Source: Plotosus lineatus (Eukaryota; Chordata; Actinopteri; Siluriformes; Plotosidae). From it: a DNA stretch of 64,000 nucleotides. Made by a program: the position numbers and the translations under genes. The notes under the pieces are model-generated. The model was not told the DNA's origin, ran no database searches, and saw only the letters and a program-made list of their open reading frames with translations. The stretch is taken from assembly GCA_024760905.1 (NCBI GenBank), contig CM045729.1:79134050-79198049 (forward strand). Reading direction: 5' to 3'. Numbering within the stretch: the stretch's first letter is position 1; the number at the start of each line of letters is the position of its first letter. Positions 11,038 through 22,389 of this stretch are shown piece after piece.

Positions 11038-13213
11038 ACATTTTATATACGCTGCTGTAGCTCGGCCTTTTATAAAACTGCAAGCAACAGTACTACGTAG
11101 TGCTTTTATTCTTTCCTGCTACACATATAAGACGGGAAAAAGTGTGCCTTTTCAACTTTTCAACAAGTTTTCGACGTCCGGGTGATATTTCTGCACATTT
11201 ATATTATTAAAATTTCCACTTAACCATATGCAAAGTAAGTCATCTGAGAGGCAGCTAATGAGAAAAATCTGCCAGTTTTGTATCACAGTGCATGGAATAA
11301 ATATAACATAAGAGAATGTAATGCTTGGATTACGTTTCATTATCTGTACCAAATGCTGGTAACCTCTGGACTATGGAACTTGTTCTGCTGGAGAAATATT
11401 GCATCATGTCAGACTGCCAGTTGTATTGTTGTACAGTAAAAGCATTCATGCTTATTTAAAGTATGATGCATGCAACAAAAAAATAATAATAAAAAATAAA
11501 AAACTGTGGCGATGGACATTGCAGGTAATAAAGAAAAATATCTATTTGACCTTTTTAAAAAGAAAAAAAAAAAAGTTCCCTTTTCTATTGAGCAAAGGCA
11601 AAAGTAAATGAATAAACAAAGTCTAAAAGCGAATAATGATAACAGCAAGTACAGGCGTACTAATCTGCAGTGTTGAGGAACAGAAACTCTGAGACGCTAC
11701 CTTTATGTGAACCAAGCCTTCATTTCTTCCCCTCTTCCTCTTGAGAAATTTCATTATATTCCCACAGTGTCAGACATGTCCTCATGTTTCACAGCAGGTA
11801 CACAGCAGAGCAAAGTCACTGCTTCCTATGGACATCCCTGACACAGAGGTTAGACTTAATGACCAGAAGAGACGGACATATGGGGAGACATGAAGGCGTG
11901 ATCTGCCATGGCTCAGAGCTTCTGAACAGCGCGTTAATGAACAGCAGTGCCTTCGTTTGGCACAGCTCAGCTCATGTCTGCCGTGACAGCCAGCGCGCGC
12001 CGTTCTGCTGATGCCATGCATCTCCCACGCCCAAAAGTTTCTATAGCAGCTAAGACACTGACAATATCTGTCTCCAAATAATAAAAAAAAAAAAAGTGCC
12101 AAAAAAAGCAAGGCGTCACAGTACATTCTTGTCCTTTTCTCCTTCCTGTTTTTGTCTATTTTCACCTTATTTCTCTCTCATAGAGAACGGGCAAGACTTC
12201 AGGTTCTTGAGCGAGCTTCAACTTTCTCCAGAACTTCTTGGTAGAGAACAGAAAAATACAAGGTTGGAATGTATACAGGGAAATGTTATAGCATGTCTTG
12301 AACTTATTTCCCACCAACAAGGATACATAATATATTTCAGAAAGGTAGCTTCAAATATTTTAAATAGCTTTTTTTTTTTTGACATAAACTACACGCTGAG
12401 CGATAAAAATTGTTTCATCTGCCTTTGGGCAGAAATATGCTCTCAACGAATGTGTATGATTCAAATGAGGTTGGCCTGCTTGTGAGAAGTCTAAAATTTT
12501 CAGAGAAAGTGCACTGATGATGGCTCGGAATAAAGACAAATCAGTCAATACAAGATAGTATCCTTATCAGCTACACCACAAGAGATGGAGCATTGCCCTC
12601 CGATGAAGCACCTACTAAAAGAGGAGCATAAGATACACCATCGGATTATGCTAATCCAATAGGCATTCTACATGTTCCTCTTCCTCTCCTCTGGCATCGG
12701 ATCTATTCAAAGGAGAACCATTCACATTCTTAATGGGATTACGACAAAGCAATGGAATCAAGCATTACCAAGGCTCCGTTTTGTTTTTTTATGGGGTGGG
12801 GTGGGGTGGGGGGTTTAAAACAAGGTCTATAAAGTATCAGTGTGTGGCTTATTCGATCATTTCACCAGTTGTCATTTCCATTGATCTGGTGGACCTGACA
12901 GTATTCAAAAAAGCCCACATAATCTCCTTCAAATTACTTCAGCTGTAGGGAGAAGAACAAATTCCCCCTAAAAAAAAATAAATAAAACAAAAATAAAAAT
13001 TGAAACACAAGGGTCAGCGAGGCAGTGGACAGAATCGACCAGCAATTTATATGCAATGGAACGTAGAATGGCTGTTATTTTTGTCAGAGTAAAATTGGGT
13101 TTGCTCATGTGTGGGTGTTAGTGTGTCATTAAGGGGCTCGCTGTTGCTCTCAGCTGCCTACTCACTATGATATAGTTCTCTGAAGAATGGTGTGATCCTC
13201 CTGGGCTAAGCAG

Positions 13214-13247
<34 letters not shown>

Positions 13248-13470
13248 GGGATGGTGGGAGGATGGATTGAGGAAACAGTGGATGGGATTCAAAAGCAGAG
13301 AAAGCAGGATGGTTTCAGTATGCTTTCTGAGGGAGAAGGTTGCTTGCATACTTGTAGATGGAGGATGCAACTTTGAAAACAAGATACTTTACACAAGGAT
13401 GTATTCCACTAGGCGCACTTTTTTATTCCAACAGTGACGACTCTCAAGACTGCAGAATAACCATATGAAT
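11038..13470. other. Mostly single-copy-looking intergenic DNA
   Basis: No transposon family is recognised over about 2.4 kb. Simple tracts include poly-A runs near 12080-12094, a GGGGT repeat near 12795-12811 and a poly-A run at 13213-13243. The stretch 11760-12060 is richer in GC than its surroundings and contains 'agccagcgcgcgccgttc'. I see no frame with recognisable domains or splice structure. Confidence 0.45.
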
Positions 13471-13472
13471 AC

Positions 13473-13860
13473 AGTGGCTTGCAAAAGTATTCAACCCCTT
13501 GGAATGTGTCATATTTTGTTTCCTTACAAGCTGGAATTTCAAAAAGTCAGTACTTTGTAAAGCCAACTCTTACAGGACTTACAGCTGCAAATCTCAGATG
13601 GTATTTCTTCATGAGCTTAGCACATCTAACCACTGAAATTACAGCCTATCTTTTAAAGCAAAACTGCTTCGTCTCCTTTAATAATGTCTCTTCCTCAACA
13701 ATTTGCCTGTATTTAAAATTATAGAAACAAACAATCATACCAGTTTGCCAGTCCCTGCTGAGGAAAAACAGTCCCACAGCATGATGCTGCCACCACCATG
13801 CTTCAGTGTGGTGTTGGTGTTCTTTGGGGATTAGAGGAGTTGCATTTGCACCAGATAATA
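13473..13860. mobile_element. Tc1-like transposon end fragment
   Basis: The left end reads 'cagtggcttgcaaaagtatt', the terminal inverted repeat of a common fish Tc1-like family. The following text carries the family's terminal region and then 'agcatgatgctgccacc', which lies opposite the transposase catalytic region. The element is cut at about 13860 by a TC/TA microsatellite, and no right end was found. Confidence 0.72.
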
Positions 13861-13867
13861 TAATTAT

Positions 13868-13868
13868 A

Positions 13869-13905
<37 letters not shown>

Positions 13906-13924
13906 GTCTGTCTGTCTGTCTCTC
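13868..13924. repeat. (TC)n(TA)n(TCTG)n microsatellite
   Basis: Compound simple repeat immediately left of a SINE-A copy. Confidence 0.95.
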
Positions 13925-14263
13925 TTCCTTTCGGCTTTTATCCATTTTTACTCGGGAGTCGCCACAGCGAATCATCTGATTCGCACATTTGATTTGGCAG
14001 AGGTTTTTACATCGGATGACCTTCCTGTCACAACCCTTTTAGCAAGGGACAGAAACACGCTGACGGCTTTGCAGCTACTCTTTACGAAAGTCAGCAATGG
14101 TTCTTTCACATGCCTCTTACCATAGACAGTGAGACACATGGCCCGCCTTTGATAACCCAGTTAGCTGCACTGGGGGGGACAGTGAGAACCCTGTAGGGAC
14201 TCGAATCCCCAAGCTTAGAATCAGCGATCCTGCACCCTATACCACTAGACCACCACTGCCCCT
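13925..14263 (-). mobile_element. SINE-A, tail type 1, full length
   Basis: The minus-strand copy starts with the RTE-derived terminus 'cctttcggcttttatccatt' and includes the junction palindrome at 13967-13984. It then carries the LINE-5'UTR-like block ('tcggatgaccttcctgtc'), the body and the head ending 'ccaccactgcccct'. Confidence 0.9.
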
Positions 14264-14288
14264 CATATTTTATATTATATATATATAT

Positions 14289-14331
<43 letters not shown>

Positions 14332-14345
14332 AGAGTCTGTCTGTC
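14264..14345. repeat. (TA)n(CA)n(GA)n(TCTG)n microsatellite
   Basis: Compound simple repeat between two SINE-A copies; the CA tract lies at about 14296-14328. Confidence 0.95.
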
Positions 14346-14696
14346 TGTCTTCCTTTTGGCTTTTTCCCTTTCACTCAGGAGTCACCACAGCGAATCATCT
14401 GATTCGCACGTTTGATTTGGCAGAGGTTTTTACGTCGGATGCCCTTCCTGTCACAACCCTTTTTAGCAAGGGACAGAAACACGCTGACGACTTTGCAGCT
14501 ACTCTTTACGAAAGTCAGCAATGGTTCTTTTACATGCCTCTCACCATAGACAGTCAGAGACATGGCCAGCCTTTGATAACCCAGTTAGCTGCAATGAGGG
14601 AAGGGGGACAGTGACAACCTTGTGGAGAGTGGGACTCGAACCCCCAACCTTTGGATCAGCGATCCAGCACGCTATACCACTAGACCACCACTGCCC
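14346..14696 (-). mobile_element. SINE-A, tail type 1, full length
   Basis: A second complete copy in the same orientation as its left neighbour, with the terminus 'ccttttggctttttcccttt', the junction palindrome with one flank, the block 'acgtcggatgcccttcctgt', the body and the head with 'gggactcgaacccccaac'. It is one of the best preserved copies and is useful for building a consensus. Confidence 0.92.
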
Positions 14697-14711
14697 TTTA
14701 TAATAATAAAA

Positions 14712-14891
14712 AAGTCAGCAATGGTTCTTTTACATGCCTCTCACCATAGACAGTGAGAGACATGGCCTGCCTTTGATAACCCAGTCAGCTGCACTGGGGG
14801 GACGACAGTGATAACCTTGTGGAGAGTGGGACTTGAACCCCCAACCTTTGGATCAGCGATCCAGCACCCTATACCAGTAGACCACCACTGC

Positions 14892-14893
<2 letters not shown>
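14712..14893 (-). mobile_element. SINE-A, 3'-truncated
   Basis: A third consecutive minus-strand copy. It starts inside the body at 'gtcagcaatggttctttt' and reaches the head 'ccaccactgcccc', so both LINE-derived 3' segments are missing. It is followed directly by a CA microsatellite. Confidence 0.9.

Positions 14894-14940
<47 letters not shown>
14894..14940. repeat. (CA)n microsatellite
   Basis: About 46 bases of nearly pure CA between SINE-A and a Tigger-type MITE. Confidence 0.97.
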
Positions 14941-14941
<1 letters not shown>

Positions 14942-14944
<3 letters not shown>

Positions 14945-15891
14945 AGAGTAATCCCCCTTATTTTGCAGTTAATGGGGACCAGCCCCCCCATGAAATGCGA
15001 AAAACTGCAAAATGACTTCTGCCACTTCTTAAGGACACCCACCCACCTATATATTATATAAAATTTATATAGAAGTTAATTTTAAAGTGTTCTATGCATA
15101 TTAATGTCATACAGGCAACATGTATTAATATATAAATAAACTATACACCTTATAATGACTATAAATATATAAATACTGTATAACAAACCTTATAAATACC
15201 AAATCCACAGCCACATCGAGAAGGAGAATCACTGGCACCTCCAGAGCCTTTGCTTTAGTACGTATCATGTTAGTGTCCAAATTCACATTATTTTTTATGG
15301 CCGCCCGTAATCCACAACGATAAGGAATTTTCCATTTTCACAAATGTTATGCTCTGTGCTAGTTGGTGGCGTTTAACTCTCTTTCTCTCTCTCCTCATAC
15401 ACGGCATGCGCTGGTGGGGGGTGTGGCTGTTACCCGCAGGCAAAATCCAGAGAGCACACCTGAATTCACTCAGCTATCAGCGTGCTATAAATAGGTCTGT
15501 GCTCGACCAGTTTCCGTATGGATACTCTCCCAGTGATTTTGGTTTTTGTTTTTTCCCCCTCACCACTACAGTGAACATGATTTTTCCCGGACCCCAGTGC
15601 CTCCCCTGAGCTCAATAAAAGTCATTGTTTCATGAGGGAGGAAAGAAGAGTTGGATGTTGGGAAATATAATCTCGACCAATCAGCTTGCTGGATTCACAG
15701 CCAATCAGAGAACATTCAATTCAAGCAAGAGAACAGATCATGTTGGGTAGCGTAGTTGAATGTACTAGTACATGTAATGCTGTTGTGTGTGTAAATTTTG
15801 AATAATCTTTCATTTTTCAATTTGCCGATGAGAAATCCCACGACATTGCAGAGACGCAACGTAGGAAACGTGAACTGGCGGGGGATTACTG
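14942..15891 (-). mobile_element. Tigger/pogo-type non-autonomous element, internally deleted
   Basis: The left terminus reads 'cagagtaatccccctta' and the right terminus, reverse-complemented, 'cagtaatcccccgcc', followed by TA at 15892. The interior around 15255-15340 ('tttagtacgtatcatgtt', 'attttccattttcacaa') resembles the transposase gene at 17560-17625 of the neighbouring Tigger in the same orientation. It is therefore a deletion derivative of that family rather than an unrelated MITE. No usable coding frame remains. Confidence 0.75.
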
Positions 15892-15973
15892 TATTATATA
15901 CTAGTATATTTTTCATATCCACTTCAATTCATGCAGCTTTAGTGCATTGCAGTTTTTTTTGTTTTTTTTTTAA

Positions 15974-16020
<47 letters not shown>

Positions 16021-16344
16021 CGCACACCGATCTTATCAGGTTAAATCATTATTTCCCAGATAAACGATCAACCAGTTTTCCAAAAAAAGAATTACAGTAC
16101 ATAATTGCCTTTGCAGAGTTAAAAATCTGTCCACAGAATTCTTATATCAGCAGGATAGAGCATTTTTGGCTTGACCATCAAAATGAAAATCTTTCATTAA
16201 TCGGGCCAAACAATGTATTCACATCTTTCTTCATTTTATAAAGGCACTCTGGCTAAAATGGCATTGGGTCAAAGGAGACCATAGAATGACATTAATCAAG
16301 AGTTATTTTTAGGGAATGTTTTCCTGTGATTAATTAAGTGCTCT
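15892..16344. other. Unassigned spacer with (TG)n microsatellite
   Basis: Contains a TG repeat at about 15977-16018 and otherwise unrecognised AT-rich sequence. The missing 3' terminus of the Tigger to the right would be expected here, but I cannot see it. Confidence 0.5.
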
Positions 16345-18151
16345 GAATGTGGAGATTTCACTCAACCTGTCAAAGCAGAGAAGAAAAAAAAGAAGAAAGA
16401 TCACCACGCTCTTCATCCTCATTGTCATCATCGTTGTCCTCTGCCTCTTCTTCCTCACTCCCTTATTTCGTCATTTCGATGAGGTCCTCATTGGTTAGGG
16501 GGGTTGAGTTGCACTCGAGCAGTGTGTTGACGTCCTCCGTCATCATGTCTGAGAAGCCTTCAGTGGTTACCGACCGAGCCAGCTTCATGGCCTTATCTAC
16601 GGCTGAGTGATGAACCTCCTCAGGCGTAAATCCCTCATCCCTCAATCATGGGTAATTTTTTTGGACCACAAATTTTTCCATCTTGAAATTATGGTGTTTT
16701 CCTTCATATCATTGATGGCATTCTGGATGTTTGTCAGGCATGTGGCAATATTGTACGAGCACCAATATTCTTTGATGCTGAAGTGCTGGTTGTCCTCATC
16801 AATTGATGAGATGAGGCCCTGCATTGTGGATCTTGTGTAGAGGGCCTTGAAGGCCCAAATAACCCCCTGATCCATAGGTTGAATAAGGGGAGTAGTGTTG
16901 GGGGGCAGGAACTGCAGTTGAACCCCTTCATAATGGAGGTAGGTTGCATGTCCTCCTGCACAGTCCATTATGAGGAGGACCTTGAAGGGCAGCCCCTTTC
17001 GTGCTCGGGATGAAACAGTTCAAAAACCAGTCATTTGTGAGGGCTTTCGTGATCCAGGCTTTCCTGTTGCTCATCCAGTAGACAGGCAGCAAGGCTTTGT
17101 TCTTGTTTCTCAAAGCAAGAGGACGGTTGAACCAGTAGATTAAGGCTGGCTTTATCATGAAGCCAGCAGCATTTCAACACATGATGAAAGTCAGGCAATC
17201 CTTATGCGCCTTGAACCCTGGCCTTTTAGGTTCATCTTCGTATAGAAATGTCTGGGAAGGCATCCTCTTCCAAAAGAGGCCAGTCTCATCCATATTGAAC
17301 ACTCGCTCCAGAAGATAGCCATTCTCTTCATTTATTTTAGGGAACTTTTCCTCGACGTACCATTTCGCTGCCTCATGGTCTGCCGAAGAGGCCTCCCCAT
17401 ACAGCGAAACACTCTGCAGACCATACCTCTTCTTAAAGTTTTCAAACCAATCCTTGCTGACAGCAAAATCACGTTTTTCTTGTGGATCAGCGGCACTGGT
17501 ACTAGGCTGAGGTTTATCTTCATCGTCTTCGTCATCAGGAGCTAAACTATCATACAAACCCTTGGCTTTGGTTCTAATCATGTTGCTATCCAGACTTATA
17601 GGGCATTCTCCATCTTAACAATGTTTTTATTCCGAGTGGTTACCACTTGCTTAGTGTCCTTAGAAAAGGATATTGATGCCATTTTCCGAAGGTTCACTTC
17701 GTCTTTTTTGATATATCGCACGGTAGATTCATTTATGCCGTAATGGCGTGCTATATGGGCATACGTTTTGCCCACAGTCAGCATATCTAACAACTTCACT
17801 TTTTTATTCACTGTCATCATATTCCACTTTTTCTTGGGCTCATTGGGTGCCATAGATGGTGCACTACGTTTAGGAGGCAAATAAAATAAGGAACAAAATT
17901 AGAGAAATAGCGCGATAAGAAATCCAAACAAAGCTTGAAAGAACTCGGCGTCGTCTTCCCCGCGGGAATGTGCGAGGCTACAGCGTCACGCATCTAAGCC
18001 TATCAGCTTGTGAGGTTGAGTTGAGTGTGCAGTCCATGCGAGTTTCGGCGTGAATTTTGAAATTTTTATGAATTTTTTTATTATTATTATTAAAATACCG
18101 CGATGCACCAAGGCCGCGAAGTTCAAATTGCGAAGTGGCAAGGGATGACTG
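16345..18151 (-). mobile_element. Tigger/pogo transposon, copy with transposase remnants
   Basis: The right terminus reads 'aagggatgactg' followed by TA (18152-18153); reverse-complemented it is 'cagtcatcccttgccac', a Tigger-type terminal repeat. The minus strand carries a pogo-family transposase in pieces. The left terminal repeat was not found, so the 3' end is truncated or too diverged. Confidence 0.8.
16375..17880 (-). pseudogene. Tigger/pogo transposase remnant
   Basis: The N-terminus (17880-17596) starts MPPKRSAPSMAPNEPKKK and contains a CENP-B-type helix-turn-helix (IARHYGINESTVRYIKKDE). The next piece (17581-17174) has the second DNA-binding part (WFENFKKRYGLQ) and the first catalytic aspartate in NMDETGLFWKRMP. 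The second aspartate is in LIMDCAGGHA (about 16969), where families usually have DNAPGH. PPNTTPLIQPMDQGVIWAFK follows at about 16900. The acidic C-terminus (near 16460-16380) is encoded by GAA/GAG runs. Frames change at about 17595, 17170 and 16970, so it is inactive. Confidence 0.82.
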
Positions 18152-18179
18152 TATTACTAATCGAAAACTATGACATTAA

Positions 18180-18845
18180 CATATGTAAACAGCTAGAATT
18201 CACACCGGATACTACCAGCAAATCAACTACTAGTAGATCAAAGAAGAAAAAAGCCAGAACAGTGTGGGTGAGGCAATGGTTGACCAGGAGGCAGCAGTTT
18301 GGCCATTATGACTCATTGGTTAACCGTTTGTGCGTGGTGTTGAGGAATACAGTGGTTTGAGTGCTCACCCAAACTTAAAGGTGAGCAGCTGAGAGTAGAC
18401 TATGATTACCTTTGAGGAAACAGTGAGAAACACAGTTCTGTCCACAACTCCCTCCCTGGTCCGCCATAGTTAATGTTGGACGATGCGTAGTGTATAAGAG
18501 GAAACATTGAGCAGTCAATGAACACCATGGAGGACACAAGAGCACCATTGAGGATACAGGTGTAAAATTGCGCAGCATTGATCACCCGTGACGTGGTGGG
18601 CATTTACACGTGCCCTCATTGTTTCCCCACAGTTTCCTTATAGTTCGTGGAAAGTTACACAGAGTGCGTGACAAAATTAATGAACATGTTTCATTTTTTG
18701 TGTCGGCAATGCCCCTCAATGGCACTCATCTCGCTCATAGTTTCCACATTGTTCCCGTGATGGCACTCACAATTCACGCGAAGGTACTCACTTTGGCGTA
18801 CCATGCAGTACCATGAATGCGTACTAGTGTCAGTCTGGCATTAGT
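18180..18845 (+). mobile_element. PIF/Harbinger-like repeat, copy 2
   Basis: Homologous to 1-620. The plus strand at 18236-18330 reads KKKKARTVWVRQWLTRRQ and then FGHYDSLVN, resembling the N-terminus of Harbinger transposases; the frame then decays. The right end 'gtactagtgtcagtctggc' followed by a TTA-containing flank parallels copy 1. The left limit is uncertain because the preceding Tigger end lies only about 30 bases away. Confidence 0.5.
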
Positions 18846-18854
18846 CGTTTAATT

Positions 18855-19157
18855 GTTATTAGGGTCACGGGCAGCTGGTGCCTATCTCAGCCGACTCTGG
18901 GGGAGGGTTGAATACACACTGAACCACTTGCCAGGCCATTGCAGAGCCAACAGTCACACAGCGATTCACACTTTCTCTCACACCTACATTTGTAACATCC
19001 AATTAGCCTACTGTGTATATTTTTGTACTGTGGAGGAAACCGGAGAACCTGAAGAGTACTCGGAGAATATGCAAATTCCACACAGACGCCTTGGCCCATG
19101 AATCGAACCTGAACCTTGTTTATGTGAGGTGAACATGCTAACGCGACAGCACCATGC
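18855..19157 (-). mobile_element. SINE-C (fish tRNA-headed SINE)
   Basis: The left end carries the tail 'ttattagggtcacgggcagc' and the block 'gccaggccattgcagagcc'. The conserved 'tggaggaaaccggag' and 'aatatgcaaattccacacag' follow, and the tRNA-like head with reverse B box 'gaatcgaacctgaacc' lies on the right, ending 'caccatgctgcc'. This is the family whose 3' half has been captured by type 2 SINE-A copies. Confidence 0.8.
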
Positions 19158-19187
19158 TGCCAAACATGAAAAACATGTGATTGAACA

Positions 19188-19203
19188 TTTAATTATATAT
19201 ATG

Positions 19204-19235
<32 letters not shown>
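19188..19235. repeat. (TA)n/(CA)n microsatellite
   Basis: Short compound repeat between SINE-C and a Tigger-type element. Confidence 0.93.
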
Positions 19236-20547
<1,312 letters not shown>

Positions 20548-20581
<34 letters not shown>

Positions 20582-20595
20582 ATACACACACACAG
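20548..20595. repeat. (TA)n(CA)n microsatellite
   Basis: Simple repeat at the truncated end of the RTE fragment. Confidence 0.93.
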
Positions 20596-20958
20596 TACAT
20601 CCTCAATAGTAATATATTTTAGCATGCTTTAGTTTTGTTTTTTTCCCCTTTTGCCTCTCCTTGAATCCCCACCTTATCATAGTGGAGTTGTTTGTGTGTC
20701 CTAATAATCCTAGGAGCTATGTTGTTGGGGGAATTATGACCCTGGTAGGGTCACCCAAGGCAACAGGTCCGAGGTGAAGCTCCAGACAAAGCGCAAATCA
20801 AAAGAACACTGTGAAGAAAAACACAAAGAAGTTTCCGTTAACCGGACGTGGATCACCGAGCCTGCCGGAGCCAGGCTTAGGAGAGGGATTTAAGGTGAGC
20901 ACCTGATGATCGGGCTTCTGCCCATGGAGCCCAGCCAGGCCCAGCCAAAAGAAGAGAC

Positions 20959-21780
20959 ATGGGTCCACCCTTCCATGGACCCACCACCTGTAGGAGGGGC
21001 TATAGAGGTCAGGTGCACTGTCAGTTGGATGGATGGCAACCAAAGGCATGGGTTCTGTCGACCGATCCTTGGCTAATGATGCATGGAATGTCACCTCTCT
21101 GGCAGGGAAGGAGCTTGTGTTCATGTGTAAAGTGGAGAGATACCAACTAGATATAGTCAGACTCACCCCGACGAATAGCTATTGCTCTGGAACCACCCAT
21201 CACGAGAGAGACTGGACCTTATTCCATTCTGGGGTTGCTTATGGGGCGAGGCGGCTAGCCGGTGTGGACATCCCCCGTCTTGGAGACCACACATTGGGGT
21301 TCTCCCAGGTTGACGAAATGGTAGCTTCCCTCTGCTTCCGAGTGAGAGTATGGGCCCTGACTGTTGTTTGTGAGTACTGTTGTCAGAGTACCCATCCTTA
21401 TTGGAGTCTTTCGGGGGGTGTTGGAGAACACTCCCCCAGGGGACACATTCATTGTCCTGGGAGACTTCAATGCACATGTGGGCAACAATAGCATGATCTC
21501 GAAGGGTGTCATCAGTAGGTACGCCCTCTCCAGTCTGAACCCGAATGGTGATTTGTTGTTGGACTGTTGTGCTCATCATGGTGTGTTCATCATGAACACC
21601 ATTTTTGAACAGAAGGGTGTCCATACACGCACTTGGCACCAGGATACCTTAGGCCACAGTTTGATGATAGACTTTGTAGTCGTGTCACTAGATTTGTGGC
21701 CCGAGGTTGTGGACACTTGGGTGGAGAGAGGAACTGAGCTGTCAACTGATCACCACCTGGTGGTGAGCTGGCTCCGATGA
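20959..21780 (+). pseudogene. Rex3-like endonuclease domain (frameshifted)
   Basis: Early motifs read NDAWNVTSLAGKELVF (about 21076-21123). After a frame change come IVLGDFNAHVGNN (about 21449-21487), the GDFN catalytic motif, and then HSLMIDFVVVS (about 21656-21688) and STDHHLVVSWLR, the terminal DH motif of AP-type endonucleases. The aspartate and histidine residues are preserved even though the gene as a whole is broken. Confidence 0.8.
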
Positions 21781-22389
21781 CTGGGGCGGCAACCCTCCAG
21801 ACCTGGCAGGTGCAAGCATGTAGTTAGGGTCTCCTGGAAACGTTTGGCGGCACCTCCTGTCAGGGGGGCCTTTAACTCCCACCTTTGGCAGAGCTACAAG
21901 CACATCCCAAAGGAGGCAGGTGACATGGAATCCAAATAGGCCATGTTTCGTGCTTCCATTTCTGAGGTGGCAGCCCATAACTGTGGCCAGAAGGTCATCG
22001 GTGCCTGTTATGGCGGTAACCCCTGAACCCCATGGTGGACACCTGCGGTGAAGGGGGCCGCCCAGCTGATAAAGGAGGCTTATCAGGTCTTATTGGCTTG
22101 TTGAACTCCCAAGGCAGCAGACAGGTACCAGCAGGCCAAACATGCTGCAGCCAGAAGTTTCACCAATGCAAAATCTCGGGCGTGGAAGGAATTCAGTGAA
22201 AGCCTGGAAAGCGATTATCAGTTGGCCTCAAAAAGGTTATGGACCACCATACGATACCTCAGGAGGGAGAAGCAGTTCTCCACAAATAGTGTTTCCAGTG
22301 TAAGAGGGGAGCTGCTCACCTCGACTGAGGAGGATGTCATGCGGTGAAAGGAATCCCTCCTCACAAGGATCCTTCAAGGACCTCCTCAA

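Noticed and set aside
21163..21639. 158-codon minus-strand frame
   Set aside because: It lies antisense to the Rex3-like endonuclease, whose GDFN and DH motifs are on the plus strand.
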